DNA of 64,000 nucleotides, from NCBI GenBank assembly GCA_028752905.1, contig JAQNBH010000011.1, forward strand, positions 2,641,303 through 2,705,302. The letters run 5' to 3'. Below the pieces are notes generated by a model, which worked only from the letters and a program-made list of their open reading frames with translations, had not been told where the DNA came from and searched no databases. A program made the position numbers and the translations under genes. Origin of the DNA: Cladorhizidae sp. MBARI D1340-BT2. Its lineage: Eukaryota > Porifera > Demospongiae > Poecilosclerida > Cladorhizidae. This document shows positions 52,925-62,178 of the stretch, one piece after another. How positions within the stretch are numbered: position 1 is the stretch's first letter; every line of letters begins with the position of its first letter.

Positions 52925-53440
52925 GTTTGCATGGTAACAATTATTGTCTTGTGATTACTGCTGTTTTGTTTGTGTGATAATTAGCTTATTTCCTTGTGTA
53001 ATTTGATGTCACATATCATTAGGGTTGTAGAATGGTCCCATCTATATGTGTTGTTGTTAGATCACATATAAGCTGGGTCAGGTAGGTATTGGGTCAGTGG
53101 CATGAAAACTACTACATATTGGACAGTATTTCATCTAGGAAGTCTATTTCAGCCCCACCCCTACACCTCCACCCACCCCAAAACAAGTAAAGTTCAACAA
53201 TCTACTTCAAACCTCAGATGGTAGATTAGAATGTAATCTGTGAGGTATATAGACAAAGAAGCAAAATCAATAGGTGCTACTGTTGGTCTAACTTCTATCA
53301 TAGGCCAAATCTTTATGATACATACCCCAATAATGCCAATATGAAGGACCGCCCCTATTTTCATTGCCATTGACCCAATACTTATCTAACACGCAATACT
53401 TTAAAATCCTTTTAAAGCACACGATGATGCCTGAGATACC
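52925..53440 (-). repeat. Shared repeat following RNase H (partner 32131-32945)
   Basis: See the partner: same order of blocks in the minus orientation, from CGTGTGCTTTAAAAGGATT (53438) to GTAATCACAAGACAATAATT (about 52940). It joins the RNase H start of the Gmr1-order element directly. Confidence 0.75.
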
Positions 53441-54870
53441 CTTGGTGGAGGCATCTGTCTGTAGTATGTATGTGTCACAATTTTGGGGAACAGTCAATAA
53501 ACAAGAATCAGCAAGAACATTCCATAAATATACAGACTCATCATCATACCATACAAGTACAAAGGCGCAGATTTCCGTGTTGCGTTTGTCAAGCAGATAG
53601 AGTGCTGGGCATAGTCTTTGATGAAGCGCCGATAATATGCTGTGACACCCAGGAATGACCTTAGGTCCGTCTGTTTAACCAGCTTCTTGTAATATCTGAT
53701 CATCTGCACTCTATAGTCCGGCACTGAGAGACTCTCTCCTGCTACATGCCCGAAGAATTCAATCCTGGTAGACCTTCACTGACATTTATTGGATTTCACT
53801 GTCAGACTATGCTGATTAAATCTGGTCAGAACCATATCGATATGGGTTGAGTGCTCAGGCCACTCATCGCTAAATATAACAACGTCATCCATGTAATGCA
53901 TTGGTAAAAAATGGAACATCAGCAAGAATAATATGCATTAATTGCTGAAAAATTGCGGGCACATTGCGTAAACCGAAGGGCATGGTCATTTCCCCCACAG
54001 AGTACAAAATGCAGTTTTACACTGGTCCTTCTCCTGAAGTGGGATCTGGTGAAATCCCTTGTTCGGGTCCATCTTGGTTAGATTGAGCATTTCCAATTTG
54101 AGCGAGCATATCATCCACCCTTGGCATGAGGTACGGATCTGGAGTCATCACTGCAATGATTTTCTTGAGATTTAAACAAAGTCTCACCAATCCATCAGGC
54201 TTCCGTATAGGGACCATAGGTGAGGACCAGGGCTAAAGGAGGGTTTCAGAATGCCTGCTTCTGCTAATGAGTTGACCTCGTCTCTCAGCTGGTCTTTCCA
54301 TGTAGGTGTGTTTCAGTAGGGATACATGTGGATGGGAGCAGATTGCCCCGTGTCTATCTGCAATGACACCATCTTCATTTTCCCCAGTCTCTCTGTCACC
54401 ACCTCTTCATGTTTGTGTAGTAGCTCATCAATCTGCTGTTGCTGCGACTCTTTAAGCGCATATTCTTTTGTCTAGGTTGGTACACCATCCTCCACCTCCT
54501 CTTGGGCACCTGCCACCCATAGGACAGCTGCCTCTGATGCTAGATACACCAGCCTTGATCCGGTTGATATGGACCACTTGCCGCTTGGTTAGTTTCGTTT
54601 GTACTGCAATTTCCAAAGTGACATCTGATATTACCCTGATTACCTCATATGGTCTGTCCAAAATGTCTTCTAGTTTCCCACCGCATGTCTGGAGTTCGAA
54701 TCAGCACCATGTCACCCACTGTGTATACTCTGGACCACATCCCAACGTCATACTGCTTTTTAATGGCTGATTTATCCTTCACTTTCCTCTCCCCTACTAC
54801 ATCTCTGGTGGTCTCCAGATGATCTGCTAGGTCATTGACCCAATCCACCACGTTCTTGGAAGTCATGCCA
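53441..54870 (-). pseudogene. Second Gmr1-order gypsy remnant (integrase tail, then RT and RNase H start)
   Basis: Minus strand from 54866: integrase C-terminal region with KKQYDVGMWSRVYTVGDMVL and RTPDMR, then PYEVIRVISDVTLEIAV and RQVVHINRIKAG (54660-54530). RT follows within 100 bp: HKHEEVVTERLGKMKMV, EAGILKPSFSPG, MVPIRKPDGLVRLCLNLKK, PDPYLMPRVDDML, TMPFGLRNVPAIFQQLM and, with a shift, YMDDVVIFSDEW (about 53890). Then FLGVTAYYRRFIKDYAQHSI and RNase H start YILQTDASTKGISG (53495-53445). Integrase before RT again defines the Gmr1-like order. Several shifts and stops; the upstream part is lost. Confidence 0.8.
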
Positions 54871-55170
54871 CCTCAAATGGAAAAAAACAAACCAGTGTTA
54901 CTATGAGGAGAGTTAAGGTATACAAAAAGAAAATATTTTATAAAGACCTGCTCTTCGTGTTCCTTGCGATCATTTAATTGAGCACTTAACTGGTTCTCAA
55001 TTGTATGTCTTTCTTGAGCTATTCAGTTCATTTTTGCCTCTTTATGGGAGAGTGTGCCTTTCGTGAGATTTAAACCCTTTTTTCCAATTTTGGAAACCAT
55101 TTTCAATTAATAATTTCTCTTCATATTTACTGAATGTAAGCATTTATTGGAAGCATATCGACACGTAATA
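54871..55170. other. No gene seen
   Basis: AT-rich, with a duplicated TTTTGCCTCT/TTTATGGG patch but nothing recognised. Confidence 0.4.
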
Positions 55171-55175
55171 GCAAA

Positions 55176-55405
55176 CTACTTTCTTATGAGATGTACACAG
55201 ACTAAGTCCTGAAAGTTTCTTCTTTTCGTGCTTAATAATTTCAGTCTAATCTTATCATTTGTCCGAAAGGCTTTCTCTTCACTGGTACAACACTGTGCTG
55301 TACATGCTACTTCTTCTGGTGTGGCACTCTGGCCTTCTGAATCTGATAAGCCTATGGTGTTTTTGAATTGGGTGTCCCCTTGCTCAGACATAGTCCCTGG
55401 AATAG
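55176..55405 (-). pseudogene. TTF-type zinc-finger N-terminal fragment
   Basis: Minus-strand ORF from 55391 has an acidic start and then ACTAQCCTSEEKAFRTND and LLSTKRRNFQD. The CxxxCC...AF.P/T.D...F pattern fits the region just before a TTF-type zinc finger in hAT transposases and ZMYM-like proteins, but the W-x-x-x-x-PWL core is not reached. The young gypsy element is inserted about 20 bp upstream, at 55423. Confidence 0.4.
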
Positions 55406-55422
55406 GTCCTAACTCATCTTAG

Positions 55423-55603
55423 TAGAGGATAACCGACTCGGACATAGACAATATCCATGTATAACATTGTTGTATACTTACGACCCCTTACCTAACGCAT
55501 GCGCACGCACCATGCACGGCATAAGTTGCCTACATTGTTAATGTTTGTATGATGTTTATATCCTCTGCCATCCTCTTGACAAATGCGTGAGCGCTATTCT
55601 CTA
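55423..55603 (+). repeat. 5' LTR (181 bp)
   Basis: From TAGAGGATAACC to GCGCTATTCTCTA. It contains an NRF1-like ACGCATGCGCACGC near 55495, GTATAAC at about 55461, and ATAAGTTGCCTACA at 55521-55534, the exact complement of the primer-binding site. If self-priming is real, transcripts should begin at or near 55521. Confidence 0.95.
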
Positions 55604-55617
55604 TGTAGGCAACTTAT
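55604..55617 (+). promoter_or_regulatory. Primer-binding site complementary to the element's own LTR
   Basis: TGTAGGCAACTTAT follows the last LTR base directly. It is the perfect 14-base complement of ATAAGTTGCCTACA at 55521-55534 (repeated in the 3' LTR). This is the layout of Tf1/sushi-type self-primed elements, where the 5' end of the RNA folds back and primes cDNA synthesis, instead of a tRNA. Confidence 0.75.
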
Positions 55618-55708
55618 CTTTTCATAGCCTCTGTTAGAGTAGCAGAGCAAGTTGGAGACACCAGAGCATTCGTTTCGCCATCCTCTCCATTTAACGCCCA
55701 CCCGCCTT

Positions 55709-58700
55709 ATGGCGGTCCGATGTCCTATCGTGGGTTGTGACTTTGCAACAGCGGCTGACATGCCACCAGTGGTGGCCGCAGCAGTGTTGACCACCCATGC
55801 CTCTGTGCACACGAATGCACCAAGGGCCAAACCTGCCCCAGTCCGACGACCAGAGATCGCACCAGGGGGGACCACAGAAGGATGGTCCTACTTCGTCACG
55901 CGCTGGAAGGCCTACTCCCAGGCAGTCCATCTGGCTGGACGGGACATCAGTGTTCAACTCCTTGAATGCTGCGAGCAGAAACTAAGGAGGGATGTGACCC
56001 GCAATGCAGTTGGTCCCGTACCCATTGAGGACATGGAAGAGGGCGATCTCCTGAAGGCAATCCGAGAGCTCGCTGTGAGGGAGGAGAACCCCAAAGTCGC
56101 CAGGGTGGCCCTCTCTCGGATGATGCAAGACCGTGGAGAGACCGTGAGATCTTTTGCAGCCCGCCTTCGGGGACAGGCGGAGGTATGCAGGTTCACAAAA
56201 AAGTGCACCAACTGTGAAGCCATCTCCAACCAAGGGGAGGAACGGGTTGCCGACCAGATTTGTGTCGGGTTAGCAGATGCTGAGATCCAGGAGGACCTCC
56301 TCAAAGATCCCAATCAAAACATGACTGTAGAAGAGGCCATCCGGTTCGTTGAGGTCAGGACAGCCGGGAAGAGGTCGGCAGTGACGATGACCACTCCCAC
56401 TGCAACCCACGGGATTGAAGACCAGGGAGATGGGGGTGAGGCTCTAGTGAGTAGATACAGGCACACACTAAGGCGCCCCACCCCCCATATGACCCCTCCC
56501 ACACCCAAGCCCAACAACATGAGACCCCGAGCCACCCCACCACCACACCCAACCCAGCCCAGAGGGAGCCACCCCAACCAGCGTCCACCGCAGACCAGGG
56601 GCCAGAGCACAAACCCCCCACCCAGACCCAACCAGCCCAACAAGGCAGTCTGCCTCTACTGTGGCCTCACAGGCCACGGTGAACAGGAGAGAACGGCTAT
56701 CCGCCGCCTCCAATGCCCGGCATTCGGGACCACATGCACATCGTGCTCGAAGACGAACCACTATCCCAGCATGTGCTGGCAGACCCTCGAATTCGAGAAT
56801 GCAGTCTCAGAACGCATTGACACAATGGCTGAAGGAGCTCTCCCCCATCAAGCCTGGGACTCATCCTCCCAGACTTGGCACCAGAGACGCTCTCCCCCCC
56901 AACCTAACATAGAAGTCCTCGTGTCCACATGTGCCGAGGACTTCAGGACCCACGGCCACACCTTGAGACATGAGACCCACCAAGTCGCCACCACGGCACT
57001 AGCGGACACCGGCTGTCAAAGCTGCCTGGCTGGACCCCAACTGATGGCATCCCTACGACTCAAAGAGCAGGATCTCATCCCGGCGTGCCTCATAATGCAC
57101 TCGGCAAGCGGAACAAACCTCCCCATCATCGGAGCCGCCCTTATACGCATCTGTGTGAAGGCATCAGGCCACTCTACCCGACAGATGGTATATATCAGCA
57201 ACATCGCCACCAAGCTCTACCTAAGCATGACGACTTGCATGGACCTCGGGCTCATATCCAGCGGATTCCCACTATCCACACCCATGGGCACACACCCTGG
57301 CCTCCCAACACACGGTCACCCCGCACGTACCAACACCGCATGCCTACATGCCATTGACCGACCCTTCAAGAGGGCAAAGGGAGATGATCCAATAACTACC
57401 ACCATGCCCCAAGATAGGCGATCGGGGGGAGGAGAACCCCAAACAGGCATGCGCAGCACCACGGGCACCCACAACGAGCACCCAAGAACCTGCTCATGCC
57501 CACCCAGATCCCAACCACCACCCAGACCAACCACACTCCCCTACCCAGCCACAGAGGCGAACAGGGAGAAGCTCGAGAAACACCTGCTGGACCTCTATGC
57601 CAGTAGCGCTTTCAATGTCTGCGAACAGCAGACGCTACCCATGATGTCTGGACCACCACTCTCCCTCAAGATCGACCCGTCAGCCAGCCCAAAGCCGTGC
57701 CACACACCCATAGATATCCCTGTGCACTGGCAAGAGGAGGTGAAGGCTGGCCTCGATCGCGATGTGAGACTCGGCGTGCTGGAGAAGGTTCCCCTGGGTA
57801 CGCCCGTCACTTGGTGCCACCGCATGGTGATATGCACAAAGAAAAACGGTTCACTTAGACGGACCATCGACTTTCAGGCCCTGAACCAGCACGCCACCCG
57901 GGAGACACACCACTGTGCATCCCCCTTCCACCAGACACGAGCCGTCCCGGCCAATACAAAGAAGACGATATTTGATGCATGGAACGGATACCACTCCGTT
58001 GCCCTTGATAAACGTGACCGGCACTTCACCACATTCATTACCCCTTGGGGCAGGTATCGTTACTGCTCGGCCCCACAGGGGTACATTGCATCTGGGGACG
58101 CCTACACCGCACGATATGATGCCCTCGTCGCCCACTTACAGCACAAGACGAAGTGCATAGACGACGCCCTCCTCTGGTCAACTACTATCGAGGAGGCATT
58201 CCACCGGGCGGCTGAATGGCTCGAAATCTGTGCGGTGAATGGAATTACCCTGAACCCCCGCAAATTTCACTTTGCAAAGGACGAGGTGGAATTCGCGGGC
58301 TTCACCATCACAAAGAAAGAAGTCAAGCCAGCCACCAAGTACCTTGAGGCAATCACAGATTTCCCAACACCAACCAACATCACAGACGTACGTGCCTGGT
58401 TCGGCCTAGTCAACCAGGTCGCGTACACCTTCTCGATGGCAGCAATCATGAGCCCCTTTAGGAGCCTGCTGAAACCATCTGTTACATTTATGTGGACCGA
58501 ACCCCTCGACCAGGCATTCAAAGCCTCGAAGCTGGAGATCTGTGAGCGGATCAGAGAGGGGGTAACCATCTTCAACAAAGACCGCCCGACCTGCCTGGCA
58601 ACAGACTGGTCCAAGGACGGGATCGGGTACTGGCTGTTCCAGAAACACTGCCAGTGCCCATCCTTGGAAGTACTCTGTTGCCAGGAGGGCTGGAAGGTCA

Positions 58701-60763
58701 CACTAGTGGGCTCCAGATTCACCCACCCGGCCGAGTCTCGGTATGCTCCGGTGGAAGGGGAGGCCCTGGCTGTCGCCGACGCCCTGGACAAGACGCGTCA
58801 CTTTGTATTGGGCTGTAAAAACCTGAGCATCGCGGTCGACCACAAGCCCCTTCTTAAACTCTTCGGGGACCGCTGCCTGGAGGACATAGCAAACCCCCGT
58901 CTTCGCAATCTGAAAGAGAAGACGCTGCGGTACCGCTTCCGGATGGTGTACATCCCTGGTGTGAGGAACCTCACCAGTGACGCACTCTCACGCCACCCAT
59001 CCGGGACCAAGCAGCCAACCCGAATGCAGCTACAGGACGACTCACACCTGACCAACCCGTCCTGCTCCCCTATCGGGAAGTCCATCTCTGCCACCATCTC
59101 CACCACCTACCCCACCGACCAGGATGACATGGGCCTAACTACCGCCATGTGCGCTGCAGTGTCCCATATTCCAATATCCTGGGAATCACTGCAGAGCGCA
59201 ACTGCGACGGATCAGCAACTCCAAGACCTGATGTGGATCATAGAGGAAGGCACTCCCCTCGAGAAATCAATGATGCCACCAGAAATCAGGGACTACCACC
59301 CACAGATGGGAGACATGACCGTCATTGACGGAGTCATTTTCTTAGGCACAAGGATTGTGGTCCCAACATCCCTACGACAACCCTGCCTCGATGCCCTACA
59401 CGCAGCCCATCAGGGTACCAGCGGCATGACGGCCCGGGCCAAGACATCAATCTTCTGGCCTCACATTAATGCTGACATCGCCAAAACCCGCAATCAATGC
59501 CCAATTTGCAATGGCAACGCGCCCTCCCAAGCGGCCATGCCATCTATCACGCCAATCGACCCGGAGTATCCCTTCCAACACATTTGCGCCGACTTCTTCC
59601 ACCACGAAGGATCGGCGTACTTGGTGTTGGTCGACCGATACTCTGGATGGCCAATCGTGACACCAGCACATAATGGAGCCACTGGATTAACCCGCATCCT
59701 GAGAGAGACCTTCTCCACCTTTGGGATCCCGGACACCCTAACCACAGACGGAGGCCCGGAGTTCACCGCCCATTCCACACGGGAGTTCCTGCAGACATGG
59801 GGCGTCCACCACCGTGTTTCATCCGCCTATAACCCACACAGTAACTGCAGAGCCGAGGTGGCCGTCAAGACGGTCAAACGAATAATAGCCGGCAACACTG
59901 GAGCTGGAGGCAGCCTCGACAACGCGTTCCACCGAGCCCTCCTGCAGTACAGAAACGGCCCGAGCCAGGACACCGGGATATCCCCTGCAGTATGCCTCTT
60001 CGGTCGCGCCACAAGGGATTTGCTCCCAGGGATCCCTCAGCGATTCCGACCCCACCAGGAGTGGGACATCAGAACGGATCAGAGAGAGAGAGCCCTCTCG
60101 AAACGGCGCATTGACGGCCGCGCCCGATGGGACGAGCATTCACAAGGACTCAGCCCATTGAAGTGTGGTGACACAGTACTGGTGCAGAACCAGACCGGCC
60201 GCCACCCCACCAAATGGGACAAGAGCGGCACTGTGGTGGAGGTACTTCAGTTCCACCAGTACGCAGTGCGTACTGATGGATCAGGCCGCCTCACTACGCG
60301 GAATAGGAGGTACCTTCGGAAGTACACCCCCCTACATTACAAGGATGCCCACCCAGCTCAACGGCCACTTCCCGACACCCACTACACCCCACCGATGCAG
60401 ACGCCCCATACCAGCCCTACCAACCAGACACCTCTGGCGCCAGTCCAACCACTCGCAATCGCCACACCGGCTCTTCCTCAACCTACGACCCCAACCCCGC
60501 CACCCACCACACCGGTTTCCCATCCAACTACGCCGACGACCGTGACACCCAGGCTACCAGTGCTGGCCACCCCGGCGACCCAGACGACGCCCGACCAGTC
60601 ACTGACACGCTCCTATGCCTCCGTGGCCAAGACCCCCCATCGTCCACAGTTACTGCGGGGTAAACCAACCGCTGGCAACACCCTTAACCGCATGCCACCA
60701 CCACCTGTCATACTTCGTCGAAGCAAGAGGGGCCCAAAGCCCGTTGACAGGTACGGCCATTGA
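55709..60763 (+). CDS. Gag-Pol polyprotein of the young gypsy element
   Basis: One open frame of 1684 codons from the first in-frame ATG (55709; the frame extends upstream to a TTG at 55652). Order: a C2H2-like patch at residues 5-36 (CPIVGCDF ... HASVH), gag capsid, a Pro/Thr-rich spacer, zinc knuckle CLYCGLTGHG near 314 with more Cys/His after it, protease LADTGC near 432, RT from about 690 (HRMVICTKKNGSLRRTID) with CIDD instead of YxDD near 815, RNase H LATDWSKDG near 964, integrase zinc module HQGTSG...CPIC at 1234-1266, and core Asp near 1291 (HICADFF), Asp near 1345 (TTDGGPEF) and Glu near 1381 (CRAEVAV) with DD35E spacing. A Pro/Thr-rich tail follows from about 1540. Gag and Pol are fused with no stop or frameshift between them. 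Codon use is GC-rich. Apparently intact. Confidence 0.95.
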   Translation: MAVRCPIVGCDFATAADMPPVVAAAVLTTHASVHTNAPRAKPAPVRRPEIAPGGTTEGWSYFVTRWKAYSQAVHLAGRDISVQLLECCEQKLRRDVTRNAVGPVPIEDMEEGDLLKAIRELAVREENPKVARVALSRMMQDRGETVRSFAARLRGQAEVCRFTKKCTNCEAISNQGEERVADQICVGLADAEIQEDLLKDPNQNMTVEEAIRFVEVRTAGKRSAVTMTTPTATHGIEDQGDGGEALVSRYRHTLRRPTPHMTPPTPKPNNMRPRATPPPHPTQPRGSHPNQRPPQTRGQSTNPPPRPNQPNKAVCLYCGLTGHGEQERTAIRRLQCPAFGTTCTSCSKTNHYPSMCWQTLEFENAVSERIDTMAEGALPHQAWDSSSQTWHQRRSPPQPNIEVLVSTCAEDFRTHGHTLRHETHQVATTALADTGCQSCLAGPQLMASLRLKEQDLIPACLIMHSASGTNLPIIGAALIRICVKASGHSTRQMVYISNIATKLYLSMTTCMDLGLISSGFPLSTPMGTHPGLPTHGHPARTNTACLHAIDRPFKRAKGDDPITTTMPQDRRSGGGEPQTGMRSTTGTHNEHPRTCSCPPRSQPPPRPTTLPYPATEANREKLEKHLLDLYASSAFNVCEQQTLPMMSGPPLSLKIDPSASPKPCHTPIDIPVHWQEEVKAGLDRDVRLGVLEKVPLGTPVTWCHRMVICTKKNGSLRRTIDFQALNQHATRETHHCASPFHQTRAVPANTKKTIFDAWNGYHSVALDKRDRHFTTFITPWGRYRYCSAPQGYIASGDAYTARYDALVAHLQHKTKCIDDALLWSTTIEEAFHRAAEWLEICAVNGITLNPRKFHFAKDEVEFAGFTITKKEVKPATKYLEAITDFPTPTNITDVRAWFGLVNQVAYTFSMAAIMSPFRSLLKPSVTFMWTEPLDQAFKASKLEICERIREGVTIFNKDRPTCLATDWSKDGIGYWLFQKHCQCPSLEVLCCQEGWKVTLVGSRFTHPAESRYAPVEGEALAVADALDKTRHFVLGCKNLSIAVDHKPLLKLFGDRCLEDIANPRLRNLKEKTLRYRFRMVYIPGVRNLTSDALSRHPSGTKQPTRMQLQDDSHLTNPSCSPIGKSISATISTTYPTDQDDMGLTTAMCAAVSHIPISWESLQSATATDQQLQDLMWIIEEGTPLEKSMMPPEIRDYHPQMGDMTVIDGVIFLGTRIVVPTSLRQPCLDALHAAHQGTSGMTARAKTSIFWPHINADIAKTRNQCPICNGNAPSQAAMPSITPIDPEYPFQHICADFFHHEGSAYLVLVDRYSGWPIVTPAHNGATGLTRILRETFSTFGIPDTLTTDGGPEFTAHSTREFLQTWGVHHRVSSAYNPHSNCRAEVAVKTVKRIIAGNTGAGGSLDNAFHRALLQYRNGPSQDTGISPAVCLFGRATRDLLPGIPQRFRPHQEWDIRTDQRERALSKRRIDGRARWDEHSQGLSPLKCGDTVLVQNQTGRHPTKWDKSGTVVEVLQFHQYAVRTDGSGRLTTRNRRYLRKYTPLHYKDAHPAQRPLPDTHYTPPMQTPHTSPTNQTPLAPVQPLAIATPALPQPTTPTPPPTTPVSHPTTPTTVTPRLPVLATPATQTTPDQSLTRSYASVAKTPHRPQLLRGKPTAGNTLNRMPPPPVILRRSKRGPKPVDRYGH

Positions 60764-60799
60764 ACTCGTCGATTCATCATCAGTAGCCCTACAGCCTAC

Positions 60800-60809
60800 T
60801 TGGGGGAGG
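60800..60809 (+). promoter_or_regulatory. Polypurine tract
   Basis: TTGGGGGAGG ends one base before the 3' LTR, the normal place for the plus-strand primer. Confidence 0.85.
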
Positions 60810-60999
60810 TAGAGGATAACCGACTCGGACATAGACAATATCCATGTATAACATTGTATATAACATTGTATACTTACGACCCCTTACCTAACGCATGCGC
60901 ACGCACCATGCACGGCATAAGTTGCCTACATTGTTAATGTTTGTATGATGTTTATATCCTCTGCCATCCTCTTGACAAATGCGTGAGCGCTATTCTCTA
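60810..60999 (+). repeat. 3' LTR (190 bp)
   Basis: As the 5' LTR, with an added TATAACATT-type unit (two tandem copies). All other positions match by eye. Confidence 0.95.
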
Positions 61000-61004
61000 C
61001 TTAG

Positions 61005-61190
61005 GAGTCTAACTCTCCTTGGTGATTTCTTCTTGCTTTCTTGAGTGTTGACAAAAAAGCTCAATGGGGGAAACCTGAGGCTGTGACTGTTTTTTATTAT
61101 CTTAAATTGGAGAGCAGCTGCTATCCTCAGATTCTGCACGTACCCATTAGCTATGTCAATTGTCATGTAAGGTGCAAACCATAATAGAGC
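61005..61190. other. No gene seen
   Basis: Joins the target duplication to the minisatellite. The minus-strand ORF 60990-61259 contains a Lys/Arg-rich stretch but no domain. Confidence 0.4.
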
Positions 61191-61194
61191 TGGC

Positions 61195-61385
61195 CAATAT
61201 ATAAGTAGTAGTAGTAGTACTTTGTTCCAATAAGTAGTAGTAGAAGAGGTTGGTTCCAATATATAAGTAGTAATAATAGCTAGTTTGTTCCAGTAGTACT
61301 AGTAGTTTGTTCCAGTATGTAAGTAGTAGTTTTAGTTTCAATATATAAGCATTAGTAGGGATTGGTTCCAATATAAAAGTTGTAA
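61195..61385 (-). repeat. Degenerate minisatellite (AAGTAGTAGTAGT ... TTGTTCCA units)
   Basis: Five to six units of about 35-40 bp built of ATATAAGTAGTAGTAG and TTTGTTCCA or TTGGTTCCAA. Confidence 0.85.
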
Positions 61386-61448
61386 AGATTAAGTCAAAGC
61401 GTTAAAGATGTCTGTTTTGTAGTGGTATAGAGAGTAAAGTCTTACTAC

Positions 61449-61478
61449 AGTGTGTGTGTGTATGTGTGTGGTGTGTGA
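61449..61478. repeat. GT microsatellite
   Basis: AGTGTGTGTGTGTATGTGTGTG followed by GTGTGTGAC. Confidence 0.85.
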
Positions 61479-61479
61479 C

Positions 61480-61914
61480 CACAATCAGCATATTTATATT
61501 TTATACGCTGTGGTGCACTTTGTTGGTTTTAACATAATTTTTTTTTTAATGTCCATCCTTTGGATCAATCTGTATTCATATGAATGCTAATACAGTCTCA
61601 TGAGTCACCAGTCAACATTATATCTACCGATAGTATACATATTGCTACACCTGCCAACTATAAATGGCTATTAGCTGTATTTTACAACTAGCGATTCATT
61701 TATTGTTCCCTTCCCCTTTACTTATGTGTCCAATAACACAACGTTCCTTTAAAATGTGGTGATTATATAAGGGAACCATCAATAAGAAGGAAGGGAAGAA
61801 GAAAATCAAAAAGGAGGGGGAAAGGTCACATCGTGCAATGTCAAAAGGTCGACACAAAACTTTTTAAATTGTTAGCTACGATAATGAGAAATGGCTTTCA
61901 ACTGCACAATACTC
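61480..61914. other. No gene seen
   Basis: AT-rich with a purine-rich patch at 61780-61830. It may include the 3' UTR or downstream region of the receptor gene. Confidence 0.4.
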
Positions 61915-62178
61915 TATGTACAATTCTTAAGGGTTAACATCAATACCATAGGTACAATACTTAAGGGTTAACATCAAAACTAAATGTATAATCCTTAAGG
62001 GTTAGACATCAATACTGTATGACAATTCTTAAGGGTTAACATCGTTAACATCAATAACATAGGTACAAAATTTAAGGGTTAACATCAATACTACATGTAA
62101 AATTCTTAAGGGTTAACATCAATACAATTTTTAAGGGTTAACATCAATACTATATGTACAATTCTTAAAGGTTAGACA
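61915..62178 (-). repeat. Minisatellite just downstream of the receptor gene
   Basis: About eight units of 25-42 bp around CAATTCTTAAGGGTTAACAT, each followed by CAATACTATATGTA-like sequence of varying length. It begins 1-5 bases after the stop codon of the receptor and so probably lies in its 3' UTR. Confidence 0.9.

Larger units (their letters stand above)
55423..60999 (+). mobile_element. Young Ty3/gypsy retrotransposon, complete with both LTRs
   Basis: Flanked by CTTAG at 55418-55422 and 61000-61004, a 5-bp target duplication. The two LTRs are identical apart from a 9-bp difference in a TATAACATTG tandem. LTR ends are TAGAGG and CTCTA, not the usual TG and CA. A primer-binding site follows the 5' LTR directly, a polypurine tract precedes the 3' LTR, and a single uninterrupted gag-pol ORF fills the space. 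No env was found. The element is clearly more GC-rich than its surroundings, and the identical LTRs show recent insertion. Confidence 0.95.

Noticed and set aside
56314..56761. Minus-strand ORFs of 80-110 codons opposite the gypsy gag
   Set aside because: They are antisense shadows in a Pro-codon-rich (C-rich) stretch of the intact polyprotein.
61915..62178. CRISPR-like array
   Set aside because: Units are adjacent and variable without unique spacers, and the context is a eukaryotic gene; it is a minisatellite.
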